Of a stretch of DNA of 64,000 nt, positions 17,328 through 25,443 are shown piece after piece. Position numbers and translations under genes: made by a program. Within the stretch, counting starts at the first letter, position 1. Each line of letters opens with the position of its first letter. Source of the DNA: Cognataquiflexum rubidum (GTDB lineage Bacteria; Bacteroidota; Bacteroidia; Cytophagales; Cyclobacteriaceae); contig NZ_JAKZAL010000007.1 in NCBI RefSeq assembly GCF_022538115.1, positions 124,001-188,000 on the forward strand, read 5' to 3'. Under the pieces are notes generated by a model, which was given only the letters and a program-made list of their open reading frames with translations, did no database searches and was not told the DNA's origin.

Positions 17328-19091
17328 ATGACCATGAAATTTCCTTATTCACTGTGTTTGATATTTTTTTCTTCCTGGTTTTTTTTCAGTTCCTGTGAGA
17401 GTGAAGCAATCCCAAAAAAACCAAATGTTCTACTCATCATCACGGATGACCAAGGTTGGGGAGATTTGTCATTCCATGGAAATGAGCTGATCGAAACCCC
17501 CAATATTGATTCCTTGGCTTCCCGATCCATAGTTTTTGACAGGTTTTATGTTTCTCCGGTCTGTGCACCCACCCGGGCCAGCCTACTCACGGGGCGCTAT
17601 CATCTTGCGACAGGCACCACTTGGGTGACGCATAGGATGGAAGTCATGCGGGAGGACGAAATGACGATTGCGGAGATACTCAAGCCTGCGGGTTATCGGA
17701 CAGGATTGTTTGGAAAATGGCATCAGGGAAAACAGTTTCCCCATGATCCGGTGGGGCAGGGCTTTGAGGAGTTTTTGGGATTTACAGAAGGTCACCTTAA
17801 CAATTACTTTGACAGCAAACTCACGCATAATTTTGAGGAAGTTACTTTTGAAGGTTATTTGCCTGATTTCCTGACTGACAAAACGATGGATTTTATGAAA
17901 GGAGAAGCTCCTTTTTTTGCGATGCTTTCCTTCAATACTCCCCATAGTCCTTTTCAGGTTCCTGACAGTTATTTTGACAAATACAAAGCCAAAGGGCTTA
18001 ACGACAAGGACGCCTCGGTTTACGGCATGGTCCAAAACATTGATGACAATGTAGGAAGGCTGACGTCTTTTCTCAAACAAAGCGGGAAACTTGACAATAC
18101 CATAGTCATCTTTATGACAGACAATGGTCCCAATGGAGTCCGGTTCAACGGCGGCATGAAAGGGACCAAAGCCCATTTGGATGAAGGAGGGGTGAGGGTT
18201 CCTTTTTTTATGCGGATTCCCGGTCAAGATACTCAAGTGATCAAACCTTGGGCGGCACATATAGATGTCCTTCCGACTTTGATGGATATTTTGGGAATTG
18301 AGATTCCTAAAGAAATTGAAGTCCATGGCAAAAGCCTTTTGCCTTTGATCAAGGGTAATCCGCAATGGGAAGACAGGTACTTTTTCACCCACCATGTCAA
18401 CCGGAATTTTGATACGATTCCCGGAGCGATCCGAAATCAGAAGTATCTTTTGACCCTGCAAAACAATAACAAAGAGCTCTATGACCTGGAAAACGATTAT
18501 TCCCAAACCCAAAATATTATCGCTGAAAATCCCCAATTGGTGGAAATGATGGAGCGGGAATATTTGGCTTGGTTTCAAAATGTGACTAAAAATGGCTTAG
18601 AGCCTCCATTGATCCAAGTGGGACATGCCCATGTTCCCCGAATAGAACTTCCGGCACCTGATGGGAAAATGACAGGAGGGGTCAGTTTCAAGGGAAAAAT
18701 GGGATGGGCCAATGATTGGTTTGTGGGATTCACCTCCGAATCTGATCGGGTATATTGGGACTTGGAAGCAGTACAGAGCTGCGAGTTTGAGTTGTATGCC
18801 CAATTGTCCAATATCTCACCGCTTACAATTATGATTGATTTGAATGGTGAGGAATGGAATGCCACGATCTCAGAAGCCAATGTTGCTGAGCAAATTCCTA
18901 GTCCAGACAGAGTTCCAAGAGGGGAGGTTTATGAGAAAAAATGGCCTTTGGTATATTTGGGAAAGGGAAGGTTTCAACAGGGAAAAGTGAAACTTACCCT
19001 ACGAGCCAAAGGCAAGAAAAATGGAGAACTCGAAATAAAATCAGTTATACTTAAGGTACTGAATTCTAGCTTACCCCATTCAATAAAATGA
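17328..19091 (+). CDS. Type I sulfatase lipoprotein (formylglycine-dependent)
   Basis: Lipobox FSSC (C23) places it at the envelope. The sulfatase N-terminus PNVLLIITDDQGWGDL gives metal ligands D40 and D41. The nucleophile is C79 in VCAPTRASLLTGR, which an external maturase must convert to formylglycine; no maturase is in this window. FGKWHQG and a later TDNGPNG motif complete the site. Residues from about 430 to 587 form an additional C-terminal beta-rich domain. It heads a run of plus-strand genes (PQQ dehydrogenase 38 bases on, then DUF1080 and an FAD oxidoreductase). The sulfated substrate is unknown; sulfated glycan remodelling is inferred. ATG at 17334 is an equally good start. Confidence 0.92.
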   Translation: MTMKFPYSLCLIFFSSWFFFSSCESEAIPKKPNVLLIITDDQGWGDLSFHGNELIETPNIDSLASRSIVFDRFYVSPVCAPTRASLLTGRYHLATGTTWVTHRMEVMREDEMTIAEILKPAGYRTGLFGKWHQGKQFPHDPVGQGFEEFLGFTEGHLNNYFDSKLTHNFEEVTFEGYLPDFLTDKTMDFMKGEAPFFAMLSFNTPHSPFQVPDSYFDKYKAKGLNDKDASVYGMVQNIDDNVGRLTSFLKQSGKLDNTIVIFMTDNGPNGVRFNGGMKGTKAHLDEGGVRVPFFMRIPGQDTQVIKPWAAHIDVLPTLMDILGIEIPKEIEVHGKSLLPLIKGNPQWEDRYFFTHHVNRNFDTIPGAIRNQKYLLTLQNNNKELYDLENDYSQTQNIIAENPQLVEMMEREYLAWFQNVTKNGLEPPLIQVGHAHVPRIELPAPDGKMTGGVSFKGKMGWANDWFVGFTSESDRVYWDLEAVQSCEFELYAQLSNISPLTIMIDLNGEEWNATISEANVAEQIPSPDRVPRGEVYEKKWPLVYLGKGRFQQGKVKLTLRAKGKKNGELEIKSVILKVLNSSLPHSIK

Positions 19092-19129
19092 GCTGCAAAA
19101 CGTTAAATTTTTGAACAAGAGATAAAATC

Positions 19130-20314
19130 ATGAAAAATCCCATCCTCCATTTTTGCGTTTTGATACCCCTGTTTTTTTTTAATGTTTCCTGCATTCAGGA
19201 AAATGGCGATGTCGATCAGACAGAAAAGGGACCCATTGTGGTCAAAGTGGCCTATCCCAATTTGACTTTTGAAAGGCCCGTTGATTTTCAAAATGCCGGG
19301 GACAATTCAAATAGGACTTTTATCGTGGAGCAAAGGGGCGTGATTTCCGTTTTCCCAAATGATCCTACAGTCACTACCAAACAGGTGTTTTTGAATATCG
19401 AATCCAAAGTGAAAGACCAAGGAAATGAGGAGGGACTTTTGGGTTTGGCATTTCATCCCAATTATGAGACCAATGGCTTTTTCTATGTCAATTACACCGC
19501 CGCCAATCCCAACCGAACTGTTATTTCCAGGTTTCAGGTTTCTGCTTCCAATATCAACCAAGCCAATCCGGCAAGTGAATTGGTATTGATGGAAATTGCC
19601 CAACCTTTTTCCAACCATAATGGAGGTCAGGTTGCTTTTGGTCCTGATGGCTTTCTGTATATCGCTGTAGGTGATGGAGGGTCTGGCGGCGATCCCCAAA
19701 ATCATGGGCAGAATCCTAAAACATTGTTAGGAACAATCCTCAGAATAGATGTAGACAGCCCATCGGGATCTCTAAATTATTCCATCCCATTAGATAATCC
19801 ATTTGTTATTAATAATGCTTCAGGTATCCGAGCAGAGATCTATGCGTATGGTTTAAGGAATCCTTGGCGCTTCAGTTTTGATACACAAAACGGAAGGTTA
19901 TGGGTAGGTGATGTAGGCCAAAACCGGGCGGAGGAAATAGACATTGTCACCAACGGAGGTAATTATGGATGGCGGACAATGGAAGGGTTTGAGTGCTACA
20001 ATCCCGCAAATAATTGTAACCAAACCGGATTGCAAATGCCTATCGTAGAATATGGCCGTTCCAATGGGGATGTTTCTGTGACAGGAGGATTTGTCTATCG
20101 CGGAACTACCTTGGACGAACTAAAGGGATTATATATTTATGGGGATTTTGTTTCCGGCAGGATCTGGACTTTGAACCACGCCAATATCAATAATCCTATC
20201 AATACCGAATTGATGAAAGCCTCTTTTCCAATAGCTTCCTTCGGAGTGGACCAACAAAACGAGTTGTACATCTGTGGATTTGATGGGAAAATATATAAGT
20301 TCGGATATGAATAA
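19130..20314 (+). CDS. PQQ-dependent sugar dehydrogenase-like lipoprotein (sorbosone/glucose dehydrogenase fold)
   Basis: A lipoprotein signal (NVSC, C21) is followed by a six-bladed propeller of the soluble glucose/sorbosone dehydrogenase family: NEEGLLGLAFHPNY, HNGGQVAFGPDGFLYIAVGDGG, YGLRNPWRFSFD and GGNYGWRTMEG are the family's blade signatures. These enzymes oxidise aldoses with PQQ and Ca2+ in the periplasm, but many Bacteroidota homologues have no proven activity and I cannot verify every PQQ contact. It lies 38 bases after the sulfatase, so it is probably co-transcribed with it. Confidence 0.85.
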   Translation: MKNPILHFCVLIPLFFFNVSCIQENGDVDQTEKGPIVVKVAYPNLTFERPVDFQNAGDNSNRTFIVEQRGVISVFPNDPTVTTKQVFLNIESKVKDQGNEEGLLGLAFHPNYETNGFFYVNYTAANPNRTVISRFQVSASNINQANPASELVLMEIAQPFSNHNGGQVAFGPDGFLYIAVGDGGSGGDPQNHGQNPKTLLGTILRIDVDSPSGSLNYSIPLDNPFVINNASGIRAEIYAYGLRNPWRFSFDTQNGRLWVGDVGQNRAEEIDIVTNGGNYGWRTMEGFECYNPANNCNQTGLQMPIVEYGRSNGDVSVTGGFVYRGTTLDELKGLYIYGDFVSGRIWTLNHANINNPINTELMKASFPIASFGVDQQNELYICGFDGKIYKFGYE

Positions 20315-20466
20315 ATCTCATTCCTGATCCTTATGAGTGTAGGTTTTTATTTTTTGATCTTGAGAAGTCGGTTTGATTGATTTTTGAATGTCATTGGTGG
20401 ATTTAATGAATCAGCCTAAGATCCTTCAAAATTAAATTTTTATATTTCTTCCAAAACCCAAAAAAA

Positions 20467-21270
20467 ATGATCCGACTGATAAAAACCTTGGCTTGTTCCA
20501 TTATGATTTTGATTGTTTCCTCATGTGGGAAAAGCCAAAATAATGTAAGTGAGTCTGAATCATGGCAGACCCTATTTGATGGCAAAAGCCTAGAGGGATG
20601 GATTCCTAAAATCCATAAGTATGAGGTAGGGGACAATTTTGGAAATACCTTCAGGGTGGTGGATGGTGCTATTCAGGTCAACTATGATCAATATGAAGTT
20701 TTTGAAGAAAAGTATGGTCATTTATTCTACAAAGAGCCATTTTCTTCTTTTCACCTTAAATGGGAATACCGGTTTACGGACCAATGGATGTCAGATGCCC
20801 CTGATTTTACTTTCCGAAACAGCGGTGTCATGTTTCATTCCCAAGACCCAAATACCATTCTCAAAGAACAAGATTGGCCAGTTTCGGTAGAGTATCAGAT
20901 GTTGGCAGACGCGGGAGACGGAAATCCACGACCTACAGGCAACATGTGCTCTCCGGGAACTCAAGTGTATTTTGAAGGAGTTTCTGATCCCAGGCACTGT
21001 ATCAATTCTACATCTAAAACTTATCCTTGGGAAGAGTGGGTCAAAGCAGAACTTATTGTGTATGGAGACTCTTTGGTCATGCATCTCGTCAATGGGGATA
21101 CAGTTCTCAGCTATACCAAGCCACATCAAAAACTTTCCGGTGGTGTTGTCAATAGGTTTCCCAAGGACTTATTCGAGGAGGATAGGCCACTGAAATCCGG
21201 CTATATAGGACTACAGGCAGAAGGTCAAGGAGTTGAGTTTAAGGAAATCAAAATCAAAAAACTGGATTAA
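20467..21270 (+). CDS. DUF1080 / 3-keto-disaccharide hydrolase domain lipoprotein
   Basis: A lipobox VSSC (C20) precedes one DUF1080 beta-jelly-roll of about 230 residues, opening with the characteristic WQTLFDGKSLEGWI and ending GYIGLQAEGQGVEFKEIKIKKL. The family contains 3-keto-glycoside hydrolases, which cleave sugars already oxidised at C3; other members are only lectin-like. The central region (SGVMFHSQDP, PVSVEYQMLAD) matches the active-site side of the fold. Its place between a PQQ dehydrogenase and an FAD oxidoreductase fits an oxidise-then-cleave route, but this is inference. The 152-base gap before it shows no strong signal. Confidence 0.88.
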   Translation: MIRLIKTLACSIMILIVSSCGKSQNNVSESESWQTLFDGKSLEGWIPKIHKYEVGDNFGNTFRVVDGAIQVNYDQYEVFEEKYGHLFYKEPFSSFHLKWEYRFTDQWMSDAPDFTFRNSGVMFHSQDPNTILKEQDWPVSVEYQMLADAGDGNPRPTGNMCSPGTQVYFEGVSDPRHCINSTSKTYPWEEWVKAELIVYGDSLVMHLVNGDTVLSYTKPHQKLSGGVVNRFPKDLFEEDRPLKSGYIGLQAEGQGVEFKEIKIKKLD

Positions 21271-21338
21271 ATATGATTTGTCAGGTTTAGGAATTTTGTT
21301 TTAGAATTCCTCTATTCTAAATTCTGCAAATGGACAAA

Positions 21339-21483
21339 GTCCCTTTAGGGACATAATCTGGGTAAAAAATTAATCAATCGAATGGCTTTTGTGCCTTTAG
21401 GTACAACCTATATTCCGTACCTAAAGGCACGGGAATGAGCTAAAATCAAGCTCGTCCTACCCATATATTGTCCCTAAAGGGAC
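21339..21483. repeat. Nested inverted-repeat element (MITE/BIME-like)
   Basis: The outer arms (21339-21364 and 21458-21483) both carry the palindrome GTCCCTTTAGGGAC plus GGGTA. The inner arms GTGCCTTTAGGTAC (21391-21404) and GTACCTAAAGGCAC (21417-21430) are perfectly complementary. The 145-base element is symmetric, noncoding and resembles elements mobilised by RAYT transposases. It fills most of the 406-base gap between DUF1080 and the FAD oxidoreductase. Confidence 0.8.
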
Positions 21484-21633
21484 AGGAAATTTGACCATAT
21501 GATATCTATTTTTTCTTTCTTTCAATCAGTAGGATTATTGAATCGAAACTTAAATTGATAACTTCTATCAAAATTTGACAAATTAGGTTAACCCATTATC
21601 CAATAACCAAATACTTGTACTTACCGCAGACGA

Positions 21634-21669
21634 AGTAACCATAACCAATAACCAATAACCATTAACCCA
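21634..21669. repeat. 7-bp-period array, AATAACC family, just before a start codon
   Basis: The core units CATAACC, AATAACC, AATAACC and ATTAACC end 7 bases before the ATG of the next gene. Diverged units extend upstream to about 21588. Confidence 0.75.
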
Positions 21670-21676
21670 ACCTCCA

Positions 21677-23338
21677 ATGTCTAAATCCTTCAACTTCCTA
21701 ATAGCCATTCTTCTTATTGCTTGCCTGGGCTGTAAACCAGAAAATAAATCCGATTTTGAAGCCGACATCATCATCTATGGCGGCACCTCGGCAGGAATTA
21801 CCGCTGCTGTTCAGGCTAAAAAGATGGGCAAATCATTGATTGTCGTTTCCCCTGATATCCATTTGGGAGGACTGTCCTCGGGAGGATTGGGATTTACAGA
21901 TACCGGAGACAAATCTGTGATCGGAGGCTTGGCAAGGGAATTTTACCACAGGGTGTATATGCACTACCAAAACGACTCCGCGTGGAAATGGCAGAAAAGG
22001 GAAGAATATGGAAACAAGGGTCAAGGAACTCCCGCGATAGACGGCGGTGCACGGACGATGTGGATTTTTGAACCTCATGTAGCTGAAATGATCTTCGAGG
22101 ATTTTGTTAGGGAAAACGAGATACAGGTTCTGCGGGATGAGTGGCTTGACAGGGAATCAGGAGTTCAAAAAGAAAAAGGTAAAATCATTTCCCTCAAAAC
22201 CCTTTCAGGAAAAACCTTCAAAGGAAAGGTATTCATTGACGCGACTTACGAAGGGGATTTGTTGGCTTCAGCAGGTGTCAGTTATCATGTTGGCAGAGAA
22301 TCCAATGCCACTTACAATGAAACTTGGAATGGTGTCCAAGTAGGAGTTTTTCAGCACAGGCATTATTTCCTACAACCGGTGAGTCCCTATATTATTCCCG
22401 GAGATTCCACTAGCGGGCTGCTTCCGGAAATATCTGATTTGCCTCCCGGCAAAAATGGGGAAGGCGATCAGAGACTTCAGGCTTATAACTTCAGGATGGC
22501 ACTCAGTCAGCATCCCGACAACAGGGTTCCGTTTCCAAAACCCGAAAATTACGATCCAAACAGGTATGAACTCCTTGCACGGGTTTTTGCGACAGGTTGG
22601 AATGAGACTTTTGACAAGTTTGACGATATCCCCAATCTCAAAACAGACACCAACAACCACGGACCTTTCAGCACAGATTATATAGGTAAGAATTATGCCT
22701 ATCCTGAGGCTAGCTATGAAGAGAGGAAAACCATGATCCGAGAGCACGAGGATTACCAAAAAGGGCTGATGTATTTTTTGGCCAATGATCCAAGAGTCCC
22801 GGATTCCGTCCAAGCCGAAATGTCCAAATGGGGATTGGCAAAAGATGAATTTACCGACAACGGCAATTGGCCGCATCAGATATATGTCCGCGAGGCACGA
22901 CGCATGATCGGGGATTACGTGATGACAGAACATGAGGTTTTGGGCAAAAGGGAAGTGCCACAATCCATTGGAATGGGCTCTTATTCTTTGGATTCGCACA
23001 ATGTGCAGCGGTTTGTGACAGAAGAGGGATATGTCCAAAATGAAGGAGACATCGGCGTACATCCAGAAAATCCCTACAGCATATCTTATGGAACCATTGT
23101 ACCCAAAAAGCAGGAATGCGAAAACCTCTTGGTTCCTGTCTGTGTTTCAAGCTCCCACACAGCCTTTGGATCGATCAGAATGGAACCTGTATTTATGATC
23201 TTGGGCCAATCTGCAGCCACAGCGGCTGTCATGGCGATTGACGAAAATATTGCAGTGCAGGAGGTGGAATATAGTAAGTTGAACAAAAAACTGAAAGCTG
23301 ACGGACAGGTTATGGTGTTAGCGGAAAGATTAAGGTAA
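21677..23338 (+). CDS. FAD-dependent oxidoreductase lipoprotein ('xanthan lyase-associated' FAD_oxidored family)
   Basis: A lipoprotein signal (CLGC, C19) precedes the FAD Rossmann motif DIIIYGGTSAGITAAVQAKK (30-49) and the family's HLGGLSSGGLGFTD segment. The internal FIDATYEGDLLASAGVSYHVGRES and the C-terminal SSSHTAFGSIRMEPVFMILGQSAATAA are hallmarks of the FAD_oxidored family common in Bacteroidota and Planctomycetota glycan loci. The 553-residue length is normal. Substrate is unknown; oxidation of a sugar or glycan-derived compound at the envelope is inferred from family neighbours and from the nearby DUF1080 gene. Confidence 0.85.
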   Translation: MSKSFNFLIAILLIACLGCKPENKSDFEADIIIYGGTSAGITAAVQAKKMGKSLIVVSPDIHLGGLSSGGLGFTDTGDKSVIGGLAREFYHRVYMHYQNDSAWKWQKREEYGNKGQGTPAIDGGARTMWIFEPHVAEMIFEDFVRENEIQVLRDEWLDRESGVQKEKGKIISLKTLSGKTFKGKVFIDATYEGDLLASAGVSYHVGRESNATYNETWNGVQVGVFQHRHYFLQPVSPYIIPGDSTSGLLPEISDLPPGKNGEGDQRLQAYNFRMALSQHPDNRVPFPKPENYDPNRYELLARVFATGWNETFDKFDDIPNLKTDTNNHGPFSTDYIGKNYAYPEASYEERKTMIREHEDYQKGLMYFLANDPRVPDSVQAEMSKWGLAKDEFTDNGNWPHQIYVREARRMIGDYVMTEHEVLGKREVPQSIGMGSYSLDSHNVQRFVTEEGYVQNEGDIGVHPENPYSISYGTIVPKKQECENLLVPVCVSSSHTAFGSIRMEPVFMILGQSAATAAVMAIDENIAVQEVEYSKLNKKLKADGQVMVLAERLR

Positions 23339-23403
23339 ACTTGAATTTTTTAATACGTATGTTTAACATTAACTTTAAGTATTCTTTTAGAATATGACCC
23401 AAA

Positions 23404-24009
23404 ATGCAAGAACTTCAAAATAGTAAAGATTTTGAAAATCATGTCCCTCTAGCCAAGGATATTGATTCGAGTGCTGATGATGCTGCAATTTGGCAACTGT
23501 TTAAATCCGGGAATGAATCCGCATTTATCAAAATATATGAGATCAATTTTGACCGGTTGTTTTCCTATGGACTCCGGATTACAAAGGACAGGGAATTGGT
23601 AAAGGATGCCATTCAGGATCTTTTTATTGAGTTGAGAAAAGGGAGAAATAATCTTGGAAACACCGATAACATCAAGTTTTACCTTTTCAAATGCCTCAAA
23701 AGAAAGATTATCAAGGAGTCCGGGAAATGGTATTCCAACTTGGAAGACATCAATGACGGGTATTTTTTCTCATTCAATATTTCCCATGAACATCACTTGA
23801 TCAACAGGCAGATCGACGAGGAACAGATTTTGAGTCTGGACGCTGCTGTCAAAAAACTCAGTCCCAGAAAAAAGGAAGTCATCTATTACTTTTTTTATGA
23901 AGGATTGAGTTACCAACAGATTCAGGAAATCATGGGTTTGGAAAATATCAAATCGGCAAGAAACCTGATTTACAAGGCACTTGATTTTTTGAGAGAGGTT
24001 TTGAAATAA
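23404..24009 (+). CDS. ECF-type RNA polymerase sigma factor (RpoE/SigW family)
   Basis: This 201-residue protein has sigma region 2 (about 40-105, with DRELVKDAIQDLFIELRKGR) and region 4 (about 145-200, with LSPRKKEVIYYFFYEGLSYQQIQEIMGL and its HTH). It is the cytoplasmic output of a SusC transducer system: the FecR gene follows after 233 bases and SusC after that. When the SusC protein binds its glycan, FecR is expected to release this factor to transcribe the locus. The 65 bases upstream are AT-rich, with no clear promoter. Confidence 0.93.
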   Translation: MQELQNSKDFENHVPLAKDIDSSADDAAIWQLFKSGNESAFIKIYEINFDRLFSYGLRITKDRELVKDAIQDLFIELRKGRNNLGNTDNIKFYLFKCLKRKIIKESGKWYSNLEDINDGYFFSFNISHEHHLINRQIDEEQILSLDAAVKKLSPRKKEVIYYFFYEGLSYQQIQEIMGLENIKSARNLIYKALDFLREVLK

Positions 24010-24242
24010 GCCACGTTACTTTATTTCGCTTGGTTTTGATTTCTGAATCTGCCAAATCTGTAAGAATTCCCTTTTTATGTATAACCCCTTGCCCGATTGG
24101 TTTCTGTATTTTTATACAGATGATCTTTTCTCCTGACAAAGCGTGCAATCCAACGAAGAAGATTTTTATCTAAAAATTCTTTAAAAAAAGAGGTGTCATT
24201 TCAGCCTTTTATTCCTTCTGATTAAAAGTAGAGATTATCTAT

Positions 24243-25289
24243 ATGAATAAAATTGAGTTTTTCTTGACCAATCCTGAGTTTGTCAGATGGGTCAAGGAAT
24301 CTGACAAGGAACTGGATGAGTATTGGGAAAGATGGATGGAGGCCAATCCTGAGGCGTTTCCGGATATTTTGGCAGCCAAAGAAATCGTCAGTTCCATACA
24401 ATTTGAGGAATTGAAACCTGAGGCCGGAGACAAGGAAGATGTTTTAGCCAGAATATTAAAGGACAATGAGATTGCAAACAAGGAACAGAAGACGCTAAAA
24501 AGTAAAGGAAGCGGGCAAAATAAAGGCATTTGGGACAAGCTTGGGCAACTGCCACGGATTGCAGCCATTTTATTTATCTCCCTTTCGATTCCTCTGTACT
24601 ATTTGATCTCAAGTTCAGATAAGTCAAATGAAGCCCAAGTGGAAGTCATTCAGACCCTGAATAAAAATATTGCCAAAGGAGAGAAGTTAAGTTTTACACT
24701 TCCGGACGGCACCAGGGTTTGGCTCAATTCGGGCTCAACGATTTCTTACCCTGAAAAATTCGATTTTGACCAAAGAGTAATTAAAATGGAAGGAGAAGGA
24801 TTTTTTGAAATCGAAAAGGATAGCCTAAGGCCATTTAAGGTGGTTTCAGGTGGGTTTGTAACCACGGCTTTGGGAACTTCTTTTAATGTCAAAACCAATA
24901 AAACTTCCGGTCTAAAGGTATCATTGGTCACGGGTATAGTAAAAGTCGAAGGGGAAAATTCGATAGAAGAGTATTTATTAGAACCCGGCTTGGAGTTTAT
25001 TGACGACCTAAAGTCAGGAAAAAAGACGGTCAGAAAATTCAATCCTGATAAAGTCCTCGCATGGAAAGAAGGGAGAATCATCTTCGAAAATGCAAGTTTG
25101 CCTGAGGTGGTCATGACTTTGGAAGATTGGTATGGGGTAGAAATCAACTTGGTGAATGCTGAAAATGTAAAGTGGAAATTTTCGGGAGAATACCAAAACC
25201 AGATATTGGACAACGTGCTCAACAGTATGTCATTCATCGAAAAATTCAATTATAAAATAAATGGTAAAAATATAGAACTGACATTTTAA
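24243..25289 (+). CDS. FecR-family anti-sigma factor
   Basis: A cytoplasmic N-terminal sigma-binding region (1-100) leads to one transmembrane segment (about 105-123). The periplasmic FecR domain (FTLPDGTRVWLNSGSTISYP, from about 151) and the C-terminal DUF4974/STN-like domain (LAWKEGRIIFENASLPEVVMTLEDWYGVEI, about 277-347) follow. It relays the signal from the SusC STN domain to the ECF sigma factor. Gene order sigma-fecR-susC is the classic trans-envelope signalling arrangement of Bacteroidota. The 233-base gap upstream holds only a short hairpin (TCTGTAT/ATACAGA at 24103-24120). Confidence 0.94.
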   Translation: MNKIEFFLTNPEFVRWVKESDKELDEYWERWMEANPEAFPDILAAKEIVSSIQFEELKPEAGDKEDVLARILKDNEIANKEQKTLKSKGSGQNKGIWDKLGQLPRIAAILFISLSIPLYYLISSSDKSNEAQVEVIQTLNKNIAKGEKLSFTLPDGTRVWLNSGSTISYPEKFDFDQRVIKMEGEGFFEIEKDSLRPFKVVSGGFVTTALGTSFNVKTNKTSGLKVSLVTGIVKVEGENSIEEYLLEPGLEFIDDLKSGKKTVRKFNPDKVLAWKEGRIIFENASLPEVVMTLEDWYGVEINLVNAENVKWKFSGEYQNQILDNVLNSMSFIEKFNYKINGKNIELTF

Positions 25290-25323
25290 AAATCTATGGT
25301 GAAAAAAAACAGCTCATAAAAAA

Positions 25324-25356
25324 AGCCGACAGATTGGGAAATCTATCGGCCCGAAT
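25324..25356 (+). terminator. Hairpin with T run between fecR and susC (possible attenuator)
   Basis: GCCGACAGAT pairs with ATCTATCGGC (one mismatch), followed after 8 bases by a T6 run. It would separate basal transcription of sigma/fecR from the strongly regulated susC. Confidence 0.45.
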
Positions 25357-25443
25357 TGGTTTTTTGATGAAAAACATTGGGGAATGGAACCATCAAATCA
25401 CCAAGCTTAGTGAATAGTTCAATTCAATAAACCTTTCAATTAT

